Notes: generated from the sequence alone by a model not told the origin. 64,000 bases of DNA from Longimicrobiales bacterium (GCA_028278645.1 JANQDZ010000002.1:62001-126000); one strand, 5' to 3'. Counted from the stretch's first letter, positions 42,926 through 52,342 are shown. Numbers and translations: made by a program.

Positions 42926-43462
42926 ATGAAAAAACGCGTTATCGCCCTGGCCTTGCTCGCCTTCGCGGCAGGCTGTGGCGGCGGCCCCGGATCCGATGCT
43001 TCGGACCGGGAAGCTCTGATGGAGCGGTGGAGGGCCGAGCTCATCCAGGCCGACCAGGACTTTTCCGACGCCATCGGCCAGGGAGGGTTGTCACTCTGGA
43101 CCTCCTTCTTCACAGAAGACGGGGCCATGGTCCAGGAAGGTGTGGGTGAAATCCGTGGCACCGCGTCCATGCAGGAAGCCATGGACGCAGCAGCCGGAGC
43201 TGTGGTCAGCTTCTCCTGGACACCAGACCGGGCGGAGGTCTCGGAGGGTGGAGACCTCGGGTACACCGTCGGGCAGTTCCGGACCGTGGCGGCGGGAGCC
43301 GACGGAGTCGAAATGCTCACCACAGGGTTGTACGTGAGTATCTGGCGCCGCCAGGAGGATGGTAGCTGGAAGGTGGAAATGGACCTCGGGAATCCGCTTA
43401 CCGACCCAACGCCCGTCTCTGATCAGGAAACCGACTCGGGAATCGGAGGGACCCCCGCATGA
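42926..43462 (+). CDS. SnoaL/DUF4440-like lipoprotein
   Basis: A 178-residue exported protein with a lipoprotein signal (KKRVIALALLAFAAGC). The mature part is a cystatin-like fold of the SnoaL/DUF4440 type: helical start (LIQADQDFSDAIGQGG), TSFFTEDGAMVQEGVGEIRG, then strands ending GLYVSIWRRQEDGSWKVEMDLGN. Proteins of this fold bind small hydrophobic ligands or act as isomerases; no catalytic residues are obvious. The ATG at 42926 was preferred to an ATG 18 bases upstream because it gives the compact signal. The stop overlaps the phosphoesterase start (ATGA). Confidence 0.82.
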   Translation: MKKRVIALALLAFAAGCGGGPGSDASDREALMERWRAELIQADQDFSDAIGQGGLSLWTSFFTEDGAMVQEGVGEIRGTASMQEAMDAAAGAVVSFSWTPDRAEVSEGGDLGYTVGQFRTVAAGADGVEMLTTGLYVSIWRRQEDGSWKVEMDLGNPLTDPTPVSDQETDSGIGGTPA

Positions 43463-44229
43463 GGACCCTCGCCGTCCTTTCCGACATCCACGCCAACGTT
43501 CCGGCCCTCGAAGGCGTCCTGGCGGCACTGGCCAATAGAGACGACATCCTGGGTACGTACCATCTGGGAGATCTGGTGGGATATGCTCCCTGGCCCAACG
43601 AGGTCCCGGCCCTCCTGAAAGCCCGGGGCATCCAGGGCATCGCCGGAAACTACGACTCCACGGTCGCCACGGGTTACGACCATTGTGGGTGCAACTACGA
43701 AGACCCGAGAGACATCGAGCTCGCCCACCTCAGCTACTCCTGGACCCTTGAACACGTCTCGGAAGAAACCCGGGCCTATCTAGGCGCTCTCCCCTTCCGG
43801 ATCGACCTCCGGCCATGGGGGGGTCATGTGGCCGGGCCAAAGGTCACACTGATCCACGGTAACCCCGTCCTGAACACGGTTTACTGGACCGAAGACAGGC
43901 CCGATTCCTTCTGTCTCCAGATGGCCCAAAAGCTCGGTTCCCGGCCCGGGGACACCGTGGTTTTTGGACACACCCACAAGCCGTGGCATCGCACCGTAGA
44001 CGGCATCCAGTTTGTGAACGCCGGGTCCGTGGGACGGCCCAAGGACGGGGACTGGAGGGCATGCTGCCTCCTCCTTCATTTGGAGGACGGCGAAGAGGGG
44101 AAAAAGGGCACGATCCGACCGGCCATCCTTCGGGTTGAATACGACCTGGCCCGGGCTCAAACCGCCATCCGGGAATCGGGTTTGCCGGAGGACTTCGCCA
44201 AGGTTCTGGAGAGCGGCGGCGGGAAATAG
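43459..44229 (+). CDS. Calcineurin-like metallophosphoesterase
   Basis: A 256-residue dimetal phosphoesterase. The motif set is complete: VLSDIHANVPALEGVL, HLGDLVGYAPWP, IAGNYDSTV, LIHGNP and VFGHTHKPW, followed by FVNAGSVGRPKDGD. The subfamily resembles YfcE-like/bacterial diadenosine or phosphodiester hydrolases. No signal peptide is present, so it acts in the cytoplasm although its upstream partner is a lipoprotein. The four-base overlap with the preceding gene argues for one transcript. Confidence 0.9.
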   Translation: MRTLAVLSDIHANVPALEGVLAALANRDDILGTYHLGDLVGYAPWPNEVPALLKARGIQGIAGNYDSTVATGYDHCGCNYEDPRDIELAHLSYSWTLEHVSEETRAYLGALPFRIDLRPWGGHVAGPKVTLIHGNPVLNTVYWTEDRPDSFCLQMAQKLGSRPGDTVVFGHTHKPWHRTVDGIQFVNAGSVGRPKDGDWRACCLLLHLEDGEEGKKGTIRPAILRVEYDLARAQTAIRESGLPEDFAKVLESGGGK

Positions 44230-44324
44230 AGTTCTTCAAGCACCACTGGACTCTTGACCGTCTCGATTCTTCCGTCGATTCTTGAAGCTTCAAACCTCCA
44301 GCTTACTCCAAGAAAGGTCGTTCT

Positions 44325-45632
44325 ATGAACCGGCAGCCTCGGCGGCTGATCCGCCCTTTTGGCCTCTCTCTCCTTTTGGCCGCCGCACTCACCGGATGTC
44401 AGCCCGAGTTCCTTCCTGCTGCTCAGACCGGGTGTGATCCTGACAACGGCGGCATCACCCTCCCCGAGGGGTTTTGTGCCGTGGTGGTGTCCGACTCCGT
44501 GGGCCGGGCCCGGCACATCGAAGTAGCTGCCAACGGTGACGTGCTCCTGGCGATGAACAACGACCGGGGCCCCGACCGGTCGGTCATCCCAGGGGGGGTT
44601 GCGGTCCTTCGGGATACGGATGGGGACGGGCGGGCTGACGAGGTTTTCCGGTTTGGAGACAACGGCGGAAACGAAGTTCTGCTGTCGGGAGAGTATCTCT
44701 ACTTCGCCACCGACGACGCTGTGTTCCGTTATCCCTTCCCGGTGGGCTCCACAGCTCCGGCCGGTCCGCCCGACACCATCGTGAGCGAGTTGCCCGACGA
44801 ATCCAGCCACCGGGCCAAGAGCGTCGCCATCGGGCCGGACAACGCCCTTTTCGTGAACATCGGATCACCCTCCAATGCGTGTCAGACCGAATCCAGGACC
44901 GCCGGCGCCCCGGGAATGGACCCGTGCCCTCAACTTGAAACCCGAGCCGGCATCTGGAGATTCGACGCCGGGGTGAGCGGCCAAACACAGGAGGACGGCC
45001 GGCGTTTTGGAATTGGGCTCAGGAACACGGTGGCTCTCACGATCCACCCCTCAGGGTCCCTCTTTGGGGTCATCCACGGGCGGGATCAGTTGGGGAGCCT
45101 CTGGGGTGATTTCTTCACCGACGAGGACAACGCGGAGAAACCGGCGGAGGAGTTCGTCCAGATCAACGACGGAGATGATTTCGGGTGGCCTTACTGTTAC
45201 TACGATCCTGCCACCGACACCAAAGTGCTGGCCCCTGAGTACGGCGGGGATGGGACCATCACCGGCCGTTGCGCCGAGATGAAAGACCCACTCATCGACT
45301 TCCCTGCCCACTGGGCTCCCAACGATTTGGCCTTTTACACAGGAACCCAGTTTCCGGAAGAGTACAGGGGTGGAGCTTTTGTGGCTTTCCACGGATCCTG
45401 GAACCGGGCCCCGGCCCCGCAGGCCGGTTACAACGTCGTCTTCGCACCTTTCGAGGGTGACTCGCCAACGGGGGAATGGGAGGTTTTTGCCGACGGGTTC
45501 GCGGGACGTGACGTCAGTCCCCGAGGCGCCGACCACCGGCCGGTGGGGCTGGCCGTCGGGCCTGACGGATCGCTCTTCATCTCGGACAGCCGTGTGGGGA
45601 AGGTCTGGAAGGTGATGTACAAAGGGCAGTAG
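44325..45632 (+). CDS. PQQ-dependent sugar dehydrogenase-like (sorbosone dehydrogenase family) lipoprotein
   Basis: A 435-residue exported beta-propeller. The signal carries a lipobox (LTGC). The body matches soluble glucose/sorbosone dehydrogenase-type propellers: ARHIEVAANGDVLLAMNNDRG, RDTDGDGRADEVFRFGDNG (Ca-binding-like DTDGDGRAD), RRFGIGLRNTVALTIHP, INDGDDFGWPYCYYDP, FVAFHGSWNRAPAPQAGYNVVFAPF and RPVGLAVGPDGSLFISD. Such proteins oxidise sugars with PQQ in the periplasm, or in many cases have unknown activity. No PQQ synthesis gene is nearby. AGAAAGG precedes the ATG. Confidence 0.85.
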   Translation: MNRQPRRLIRPFGLSLLLAAALTGCQPEFLPAAQTGCDPDNGGITLPEGFCAVVVSDSVGRARHIEVAANGDVLLAMNNDRGPDRSVIPGGVAVLRDTDGDGRADEVFRFGDNGGNEVLLSGEYLYFATDDAVFRYPFPVGSTAPAGPPDTIVSELPDESSHRAKSVAIGPDNALFVNIGSPSNACQTESRTAGAPGMDPCPQLETRAGIWRFDAGVSGQTQEDGRRFGIGLRNTVALTIHPSGSLFGVIHGRDQLGSLWGDFFTDEDNAEKPAEEFVQINDGDDFGWPYCYYDPATDTKVLAPEYGGDGTITGRCAEMKDPLIDFPAHWAPNDLAFYTGTQFPEEYRGGAFVAFHGSWNRAPAPQAGYNVVFAPFEGDSPTGEWEVFADGFAGRDVSPRGADHRPVGLAVGPDGSLFISDSRVGKVWKVMYKGQ

Positions 45633-45672
45633 CGTTGCGCCCTTATCCCGGTAGAGTCATGATTGCCTGATC

Positions 45673-46392
45673 ATGCCAAATCGCTGGTACCTCGGGAACG
45701 ACATCGTCGACCTCAACGACAGCAGGCACACCGGGAAGGCGGGGGACGACCGCTTTCTCCAGCGCGTTTTTTCGCCCCGGGAGCGGAAGGAGATCCAGGC
45801 GGCCCCGAACCCGGACCGGGCCCTATGGATACGGTGGGCAGCCAAGGAAGCGGCTTTCAAAACCATCAGCAAAGCCCGGGGCACGCCTCCGACGTTCGTT
45901 CACCCCACCTTCCGGGTGACGGTCTTTGCCAAAGAACAGGACAAACCCGATCCTCCCGTCACTCGCTTCGGCCAGGTCAGGTTCGAGGACTTCACCCTCC
46001 CTCTCCGCATCGAAGCCGTGGGGACAAACCTCCACGCGGTGACGTGGATGCCCGATCCGGGTCACGACGTGCCGCCGTTCATCTGGGGATATCAGGAGAC
46101 CGAGGGACCCGAGGCCGACTGGAAGGAATCCCTGAAGCCCCACTTCTCGGCGTTGGAGTGGGAGTGTGTGTCCCACCGGCTTTCGGCTCTGGCTCGCCTG
46201 GTAGCCCGGTCGTCTCTGGCCTCATCCCTGGAGGTAAACGAAAGCGAATTGGAGATCGGGTGCGGCCCGGGAAGACCCGGGCGCAAGATTCCCTTGGTTT
46301 TCCTCAGGGGGAAAGAACTACCGGTAGACCTTACCCTTTCCCACCACGGCCGGTTGTTGGCTTGGGCCTATCTGATTCCGCCCGTCAGTTGA
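45673..46392 (+). CDS. 4'-phosphopantetheinyl transferase superfamily protein
   Basis: A 239-residue protein. The Mg-binding signature LGNDIVDLND near the start and WAAKEAAFKTISKA near residue 55 identify a phosphopantetheinyl transferase, which attaches the CoA-derived arm to acyl or peptidyl carrier proteins. The middle (residues 85-190) is longer than in AcpS and lacks a clear Sfp-type pattern, while the end shows LTLSHHGRLLAWAYL as in the AcpS/Sfp core. No carrier-protein gene is in the window. The stop overlaps the convergent barrel gene by 8 bases. Confidence 0.85.
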   Translation: MPNRWYLGNDIVDLNDSRHTGKAGDDRFLQRVFSPRERKEIQAAPNPDRALWIRWAAKEAAFKTISKARGTPPTFVHPTFRVTVFAKEQDKPDPPVTRFGQVRFEDFTLPLRIEAVGTNLHAVTWMPDPGHDVPPFIWGYQETEGPEADWKESLKPHFSALEWECVSHRLSALARLVARSSLASSLEVNESELEIGCGPGRPGRKIPLVFLRGKELPVDLTLSHHGRLLAWAYLIPPVS

Positions 46393-47509
46393 ACGGCCGA
46401 TAGCGGAAGAGGAGGCTGGCTCCAAAGCGCTCGTAGTACTCGTTCCCCGCTTCCGCCTCCGCCCGGGTCCAACCAAACCGAACCGCACCGTCCAAGTTGA
46501 GGAAGAGAGGGCGGATGGCCTCTAGGTAAACCACCGACGCGTTGTCCGCCTCCTCCCCCGGCACCAGCAAGACATCTTTCGTCTCGGTCAGATAGCTCTT
46601 CGTCGTTAGATCAGCCGAAAAGTTCAGAATGAACTCCTCTGGAAGGGGGACCGAAAGAACCGTCCGAAGTGTCAGAGCGTTGTATTCCGGACGTCTGGAG
46701 TTGGAGCGGTTGACGAACCCTTCCAACCCTACCTCGGCCAGGAAGTTGGATTGGAGGGACCAGGTGGCGCCCAGATTGAAGGTCTTATCGCGTCGGAGGG
46801 GATCCTCGGGATCGAACGTTCCCTGGTTTTTATACTCGGAATACCGAAATCCGGCATGACCCCGGATGGTCCAATCCGACCCCCATGTGGCCCCTACCTC
46901 CGAGCCCAACACCATTCGATCCAGAAGGGCAAGCTGTGGGGTGACGGCCGTGGTTCCATAGTCGGCCAGCTCACCGAAAAGCTGGGCGTCATAGGACACC
47001 TCATTGATAGGACGCAAGCGGAGCTGCACCCTTCCGTCGATGGTATGGTGGCCCGGCTGGACGTAAAGGGGCATGGGTGGCCGATCGTCCACGTTTCGTC
47101 CACTTACCCCACCAAACAACCCTACCTCCCCCCAGGACCCAGCGGTTTCCCAGTACTCGAGATCCACCCTTCCCACCAGCTCTCGGGGGGCATAATCCCG
47201 GAAGACGAACCCCCCCGCGGCAAACTGGCGGAGTCCTGAATCAAACCGGAGATCCAAGGAACGCTTCTCGTCTTGGACCAGGGTCACCCTGCCCCTGAGG
47301 CCGAACTCTCCTACGGCCGCGGAAGCCTCTGTGGCGGGATCGGGGGGAGCCGTCACCGCAGTGAGGTTCCCGTCATACCACTCAGCCGACATACCGCCGG
47401 TGAAGACCAGATCTTGCCACGTCACCTGGCCATGAAGGTGGCCGGGTGTGGCAACGACGCCAGCCGGCAGGGTGAGGAAAAAGGGGAGAAGGAGTCGGCG
47501 GAGGATCAC
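46385..47509 (-). CDS. Putative outer-membrane beta-barrel protein
   Basis: A 374-residue exported protein with a signal peptide and an N-terminal strand beginning VTWQDLVFTGGMSAEWYDGN. The rest shows regularly alternating polar/hydrophobic strands with aromatic belts and an aromatic C-terminal region (RYRPFN), typical of a porin-like barrel. No named family is recognised. It is the last gene of a five-gene overlapping operon with a coiled-coil periplasmic protein, an NtrC-type regulator, a histidine kinase and a lipoprotein. It may be the output or a component of that envelope system. Confidence 0.7.
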   Translation of the reverse strand: MILRRLLLPFFLTLPAGVVATPGHLHGQVTWQDLVFTGGMSAEWYDGNLTAVTAPPDPATEASAAVGEFGLRGRVTLVQDEKRSLDLRFDSGLRQFAAGGFVFRDYAPRELVGRVDLEYWETAGSWGEVGLFGGVSGRNVDDRPPMPLYVQPGHHTIDGRVQLRLRPINEVSYDAQLFGELADYGTTAVTPQLALLDRMVLGSEVGATWGSDWTIRGHAGFRYSEYKNQGTFDPEDPLRRDKTFNLGATWSLQSNFLAEVGLEGFVNRSNSRRPEYNALTLRTVLSVPLPEEFILNFSADLTTKSYLTETKDVLLVPGEEADNASVVYLEAIRPLFLNLDGAVRFGWTRAEAEAGNEYYERFGASLLFRYRPFN

Positions 47510-48387
47510 TGGGCGAACACCCCTCCGCCCGCTCTACGCCGAAAGTCGGCGGCTCGGGTTTTAATGATCTCGATCCGCCTGGTGAGCTCTTCCTGGAACG
47601 CCTCCAATTCCCGGATCTGTTGATCGAGCTGCTCCGGACGCGGAGCGTTCTGGCCCGCCTGGGCTCCCACCGGAGGACGGTCTCCGAACCTGGACCGGTC
47701 CGCCCGGAAATCGCTGCTCCGTCGAAAGAGGTCCTGTTCACTCCGAAGGTCGTCCAGCTGTTGTTGGAAATAGTCCAGTTGCTCCTGGTATCGGTTGGCT
47801 TGGAAGTCCAGAACCCCCGCCTTCTGCCGAAGCTCCACCGGGCCATCCGTTGTCTCAAACTCTAATCCAGGCAACGGCTCCAGGGTGATCTCGGGCTCGG
47901 GGAGCAACCGGATCCGCGCTATCTCCTGATTGTTGTTGTCCAGATAAACCGAGATGGCACGCAGTTCGACCGGATCGGTTTCCAGCTCTGCCCGGGCTAA
48001 GAGGTCACGCGTGTAGATCCGTTTAGCCTCAAGCAGGTTCCTCCTGGCCTCCCTCAACTCCTCGGCACGCTGTTCCAGCTCACGGTCGGCCTGGACCCGA
48101 AGGTTCAGGGCCCGCTGAACCTCCACAAAAGCCTGGTTTAATGCCTCTTCGTCACCGGCATTTTGTGCTTCCACAAAAATCCTGGAGGCCTCTTCATAGT
48201 CAACCTCTCGACCCCTAGCCGCCAATTCGGCCGCTTCATAATTGGCCACTGCCTGGTCATGGGCGATCCCGAGCTGGACCAGTCTGTCTTCTTGAGCAAA
48301 CGCTGGGGGTGCGCAGAATGCGGTGAGGATGGAAAAGCACCCCGTCAGGAGGAGGGAGGTCCGCAGGCGTCCGGACGGAGAGATCAC
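47506..48387 (-). CDS. Periplasmic coiled-coil protein of unknown function
   Basis: A 293-residue exported protein (signal ending AFAQ) that is almost entirely helical with heptad-like repeats: residues 35-150 (VQRALNLRVQADRELEQRAEELREA) and 185-290 (RYQEQLDYFQQQLDDLRSEQ). These suggest a long coiled coil spanning the periplasm. A short beta-type island (RIRLLPEPEITLEPLPGLEFE) interrupts it. No catalytic motif is seen. It overlaps the downstream barrel by four bases and the upstream regulator by four bases, so a stable partnership is likely. Confidence 0.65.
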   Translation of the reverse strand: MISPSGRLRTSLLLTGCFSILTAFCAPPAFAQEDRLVQLGIAHDQAVANYEAAELAARGREVDYEEASRIFVEAQNAGDEEALNQAFVEVQRALNLRVQADRELEQRAEELREARRNLLEAKRIYTRDLLARAELETDPVELRAISVYLDNNNQEIARIRLLPEPEITLEPLPGLEFETTDGPVELRQKAGVLDFQANRYQEQLDYFQQQLDDLRSEQDLFRRSSDFRADRSRFGDRPPVGAQAGQNAPRPEQLDQQIRELEAFQEELTRRIEIIKTRAADFRRRAGGGVFAQ

Positions 48388-49781
48388 ACTTCGATCCCGT
48401 ATTTCTCGAGCTTGTAGTAAAGCGCGCTGGTCTTGAGGCCTAGAAGGCGGGCCGCTTCGGCCTTCACGCCCTTTGCCTGTTCGAGAGCCTTCCGCAGCAG
48501 GCGCTCTTCCAACCCCTCCACTGCCTGGTTCAGATCCACACCGGTCCCAGGCAGGGCAGCATCGATAAGGGAGGTGTCCAGTGCGTCCCCCGCCGGAAGG
48601 AACGGGAGGTCCTCCTCGGCTAGAATGTCATCTTCTGCCAGCACCAGGGCCCGCTCCATGACGTTCTCCAGCTCTCGAACGTTCCCGGGCCAGTCGTATT
48701 CCTCCAACCTTGATAGGGCCATTTCGCTCAGGTCATGGACCCTGTGATTGGTCCTTTCCCGGAGCTTGTCCAGGAAATGCCGGGCCAGGACCGGGACGTC
48801 CGCCTTCCTCTCCCGTAGCGGAGGAATTGTGACCGGCACCACATGGAGGCGATAGAAGAGATCCTCCCTGAACTGTTCTCCTTTTTGGAGCTCGTCGGCG
48901 GGGGTATTGGTAGCCGCTATGATTCGCACGTCCACCGGGATGGTCTCCTCACCCCCAACCCTTTCCAGCTCCCTTTCCTGAAGGACGCGGAGTAAGCGGA
49001 TCTGGGTCGTTTGACTGATGGTGGCGATCTCGTCCAGGAACAGGGTTCCTCCGTCCGCAAGCTCAAATCGCCCCCGGCGTTGCCTTTCTGCGCCGGTGAA
49101 GGCCCCCTTTTCGTGGCCGAACAACTCCGAGTCCAAAAGGCCTTCGGTAAGGGCTCCACAGTTCACCCGAATGAACGGGCCGTTCTTTCGTGGCGACCCA
49201 GCATGGATGGCCCGGGCCACAAGCTCCTTCCCCGTGCCCGACTCTCCGTAGATCATGACCGTGGAGTCACTCTTGGCCACCCTGCCGATCCACTGAAAGA
49301 CCTGATCCATCTGCTTCGATTCGCCGACGATCTCGCCGTATCGGGCTTCCGCTTCCTCCCTCAGGTAGGTGTTCTCCACGCGGAGAGCCACGTTCTCCTT
49401 CCTCAAGCGCAGCCGCTCCTCCCGGTCGGCCAGGAGCCGGTCCACCTTCACGCCAAACTCTTCGGAAGAGAACGGTTTGGTGAGGAAGTCGGCGGCACCA
49501 AGCTTCATGGCTTCCACGGCCTTCTCGATGGTCCCATAGGCCGTGATGACCAACACCTCAACGTCCGGGTGTTTTTCCCTCACCTTCCGGAGTACCTGGA
49601 TCCCGTCCATCTTTGCCATCTTCAGGTCGGTGATGACCAGGTCAGCCCCCATCTCCTCCAGGAGAGCCAGACCCCGTTCTCCGGCTTCCGCCGAATAGGT
49701 TTTATGGCCACGGCGACGGAGGAGGAGCTCCAGCCCTTCTCTCATGGAGTCGTGGTCGTCGATGATCAGAACCTGCGCCAT
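48384..49781 (-). CDS. Sigma-54-dependent response regulator (NtrC family)
   Basis: A 465-residue transcription activator. An N-terminal receiver has LIIDDHDSMREGLELL, phospho-acceptor Asp in LVITDLKMAKMDGI and conserved Lys in ADFLTKPF. A sigma-54 ATPase follows with YGESGTGKELVARAI (Walker A), GHEKGAFTGA (GAFTGA loop that touches sigma-54), GTLFLDEI (Walker B) and WPGNVRELENV. The C-terminus is a Fis-type helix-turn-helix (KGVKAEAARLLGLKTSALYYKLEKYGI). The kinase gene ends 3 bases upstream, so this pair forms a two-component system. Targets are unknown; a sigma-54 promoter was not found by eye nearby. Confidence 0.94.
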   Translation of the reverse strand: MAQVLIIDDHDSMREGLELLLRRRGHKTYSAEAGERGLALLEEMGADLVITDLKMAKMDGIQVLRKVREKHPDVEVLVITAYGTIEKAVEAMKLGAADFLTKPFSSEEFGVKVDRLLADREERLRLRKENVALRVENTYLREEAEARYGEIVGESKQMDQVFQWIGRVAKSDSTVMIYGESGTGKELVARAIHAGSPRKNGPFIRVNCGALTEGLLDSELFGHEKGAFTGAERQRRGRFELADGGTLFLDEIATISQTTQIRLLRVLQERELERVGGEETIPVDVRIIAATNTPADELQKGEQFREDLFYRLHVVPVTIPPLRERKADVPVLARHFLDKLRERTNHRVHDLSEMALSRLEEYDWPGNVRELENVMERALVLAEDDILAEEDLPFLPAGDALDTSLIDAALPGTGVDLNQAVEGLEERLLRKALEQAKGVKAEAARLLGLKTSALYYKLEKYGIEV

Positions 49782-49784
49782 TTC

Positions 49785-51242
49785 CTAGTCTTCTTCTCCT
49801 TCGGGAGGGAGGTCTTCCCCACCGCGGAAATATACCCTGAACTCAGCGCCTACCCCACTCGCCTCACTCCCCGTCGTCAACTCGACCCGGCCCCCGTTGG
49901 CTTCCACCACGCTCTTCACGATGGCCAGCCCCAGGCCGGCGCCCTGTTCCTTGTCCGTCACGAACGGTTCGAAGATCCGGTCCTCCAGATCCGGCGGTAT
50001 TCCCGGACCGTTGTCCCGTACGAGTACTACGGCTTCTCCCCGAATCCCCTCACCCCCCACCAAAACCTCCTGCCCTGCCTGGGCCGCATTTCTGACCAGG
50101 TTCAAAACGACCCGTTTCACATGCTCGCTGTCGGCCTTGGCCAGGAGCGGCTGGGCCGGGAGTTCCAGTGTTAGCCTTCCCCCCGAGTCCCGCATCTCCA
50201 TCTCCACCAAGTCCACCGCTTCCTGGATCGGGACCCGGATATCGTGAAGCTCTCCCTGGGGCCTGAGTGGGCGGGCAAAGGTCAGAAAGTCGTCGATGAT
50301 CCGGTTGAGGGCCGTTATCTCATCCCGGACCTTCCCGATGAACTGCAACCTTTCCCTAGGATCCTCCGATTCAGAGGCGGCCGACGCAAACAACTCCAAC
50401 CCACCCAATGGATTCCGGATCTCGTGAGCAACCTGAGCCAACATGAGCCTCAGCTGTTCGTCCCGATGGAGAATCCCGACCCGCATCCGCTCCATGGCCC
50501 GGGAAAGGCGCCCCAGCTCCCCACCCCATTCCCGTCGGACGGGTTCGTCCATCCTTCCCCGCTGAATCCGAAGCGCCACCCGGCCCAGTCGATTCAAGGG
50601 TCCGGTGATGGTCGTGGCCATGAACCAGGCAATCAAAGCGGCAATCACGGCTGCGACGACCGACCCGGCGATGGCGGTTTGCCGGAAATCCGTCAGCGGT
50701 TGCCTATACTCGGCCGGCATCCGGACAACCAGGACCGCGTTACGACTTGGGTCATCGGGATCGTAGCTCTGGTCTACTCGAACGAACCCGTACTTGAAAT
50801 ACCGTCCGTCCTCGAATGGCCCGTAAAGTGGGGAGACTGCAGTCCCCTCAATTACCGCGCGGTCGATTTCCCCAGTCAGCATGAAAGGAGCAAGGTCCGG
50901 GGGAAACTCATCGATCCTGACGGAATCGGTGTCCAGGGTTGTAAGCAGGGCCCTGTGGTCCTGGCTCACCACATAGGCTTCCTCCACAAACCGTTTGAGC
51001 CTCCGGAGTTTGGCCTGTTCACTGGCAAAACCCGGCTCGGCCTCCATCCCTGGCCGGAAGTTCAATAGGTAATTGGCGCTCAGCCCCACGTCCGCCGCAG
51101 CACCTGCCACCTGCACCAAGCGTCGGTCCAGCTCCCTCTCCAGGGCGTTGGAGGTGCTGAGGTACGCAGCGGTTCCCCCCAAGGCCGTAACCAGGACGGA
51201 GAACGCTACAAAGACGAGGACGTATTGGCGCCGGAGGGACAA
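49785..51242 (-). CDS. Sensor histidine kinase
   Basis: A 485-residue inner-membrane kinase. One transmembrane segment (VLVFVAFSVLVTALGGTAAY) is followed by a periplasmic loop of about 170 residues and a second segment (AGSVVAAVIAALIAWFMATT). A HAMP domain (LNRLGRVALRIQRGRMDEP), the phospho-accepting His in LAQVAHEIRNPLGGLELF, and HATPase motifs NLVRNAAQAG, VRDNGPGIP and GAGLGLAIVKSVVEANGG follow. The TTG at 51242 was chosen because GGGAG sits 7 bases ahead; it begins 4 bases after the lipoprotein stop, while the longer frame would overlap that gene. It should phosphorylate the NtrC-type regulator encoded next. Confidence 0.9.
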   Translation of the reverse strand: MSLRRQYVLVFVAFSVLVTALGGTAAYLSTSNALERELDRRLVQVAGAAADVGLSANYLLNFRPGMEAEPGFASEQAKLRRLKRFVEEAYVVSQDHRALLTTLDTDSVRIDEFPPDLAPFMLTGEIDRAVIEGTAVSPLYGPFEDGRYFKYGFVRVDQSYDPDDPSRNAVLVVRMPAEYRQPLTDFRQTAIAGSVVAAVIAALIAWFMATTITGPLNRLGRVALRIQRGRMDEPVRREWGGELGRLSRAMERMRVGILHRDEQLRLMLAQVAHEIRNPLGGLELFASAASESEDPRERLQFIGKVRDEITALNRIIDDFLTFARPLRPQGELHDIRVPIQEAVDLVEMEMRDSGGRLTLELPAQPLLAKADSEHVKRVVLNLVRNAAQAGQEVLVGGEGIRGEAVVLVRDNGPGIPPDLEDRIFEPFVTDKEQGAGLGLAIVKSVVEANGGRVELTTGSEASGVGAEFRVYFRGGEDLPPEGEED

Positions 51243-51246
51243 AGCT

Positions 51247-52251
51247 CTACTCCCCGCAGGGGACGCGCTCCTGTACCAGGTCCGCGAAGCTTGTGGGTTG
51301 GGGGGTCCGAGGGGCGACGACGATGTGGAAGGGGTGGGAGGTCCGGGCCGCCGGAGAACAGAAGTCCCCCGGAATCCTCTCATGCAGGAATACCTCTGTG
51401 GTCCCATTTCCGATCCGAAGAATCCTTCTCACCTCCACGCTGTCCCCGGCTTCCGTCCGAGTCCCCACGGCAGCCACCACCACCATCTCCTCTGACCAAT
51501 CCACGAAGGGAATTCCAGCAGGCAGCGTTTTGTTATGGTCGGCCCAGAAACTCAGCCAATTGGTGGGAGGGTTGGGATTCCCTTCGGGAACCGAGAAGAA
51601 CACTTTCGACTTTTCCAAGCCGGCACCGGAAACTTCACCTCTGTCCAGCGTCCCGAAAGGCACGCTTCCGACATACGTCGAGACGAACTCAGAGCCCTGG
51701 GTAAAGTCCCGGACCAGGATGGCCGCCTGGATCACTTTCAGGGCGTCAAGGTCAGGTCCTGCTTCGGAGGTTTTGAGGGTGCCCAAGCTCCCCGACGCAC
51801 ACCTGACCCAGCTGGCCTCCTCTTTTCGGAGCTCGTCCCAGATGGTCACCGTGACACGAGCCTTGGTGGGCGCGCAGGGTATTGGGGGTTCTGGGGAGAT
51901 GGAAAAGAGCTCCACCGATTCCTTGTCGTTTAGCTGGGTAATGAGAGAAGCGTAGGCCGAAGCGTAAGCCACCGGGTCGCCAGTGCTTCTTATTATGGTC
52001 TCGTCACCTTCCAGGCCGCGGTAGGAGATCACCTCCCGCAACACCCACGCTCCCGAGGAGCCCCAGGTGAGAATCTGCTGGAGCTCTCCAGACCCGGATT
52101 CTTCCACTAATGGAGCAACGATTCCCACCTCGACTTCACCCAACTGACCGAACCGAATGGTATCGATGGGAGGCGTCCCGTTATCGTCCCCACATCCCGC
52201 GGTGAGGAGACCCAGGAGAATCACCACATATGCTGCGATTCGAGCGTTCAC
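51247..52251 (-). CDS. Lipoprotein with PrcB-like C-terminal domain
   Basis: A 334-residue exported lipoprotein (lipobox LLTAGC). Residues 30-220 are a beta-rich domain without a family name. The C-terminal portion (FVDWSEEMVVVAAVGTR, SVEVRRILRIGNGTTEVFL, SHPFHIVVAPR) resembles the PrcB/protease-complex domain found in envelope proteins. Two Cys in PCAPT and VRCASG could form a disulfide. It is the first gene of the operon with the histidine kinase 4 bases downstream, so it may bind a ligand or damaged protein and feed the kinase. The last part is inference. Confidence 0.72.
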   Translation of the reverse strand: MNARIAAYVVILLGLLTAGCGDDNGTPPIDTIRFGQLGEVEVGIVAPLVEESGSGELQQILTWGSSGAWVLREVISYRGLEGDETIIRSTGDPVAYASAYASLITQLNDKESVELFSISPEPPIPCAPTKARVTVTIWDELRKEEASWVRCASGSLGTLKTSEAGPDLDALKVIQAAILVRDFTQGSEFVSTYVGSVPFGTLDRGEVSGAGLEKSKVFFSVPEGNPNPPTNWLSFWADHNKTLPAGIPFVDWSEEMVVVAAVGTRTEAGDSVEVRRILRIGNGTTEVFLHERIPGDFCSPAARTSHPFHIVVAPRTPQPTSFADLVQERVPCGE

Positions 52252-52342
52252 TGTTCCACTCTGTCGGCCAGTTCCTCGTCCATCTTCCTTCTACACATTG
52301 AACGATAGGCCGTTCGCCTTGGAAGTTGAAGGAGAATAAGAA

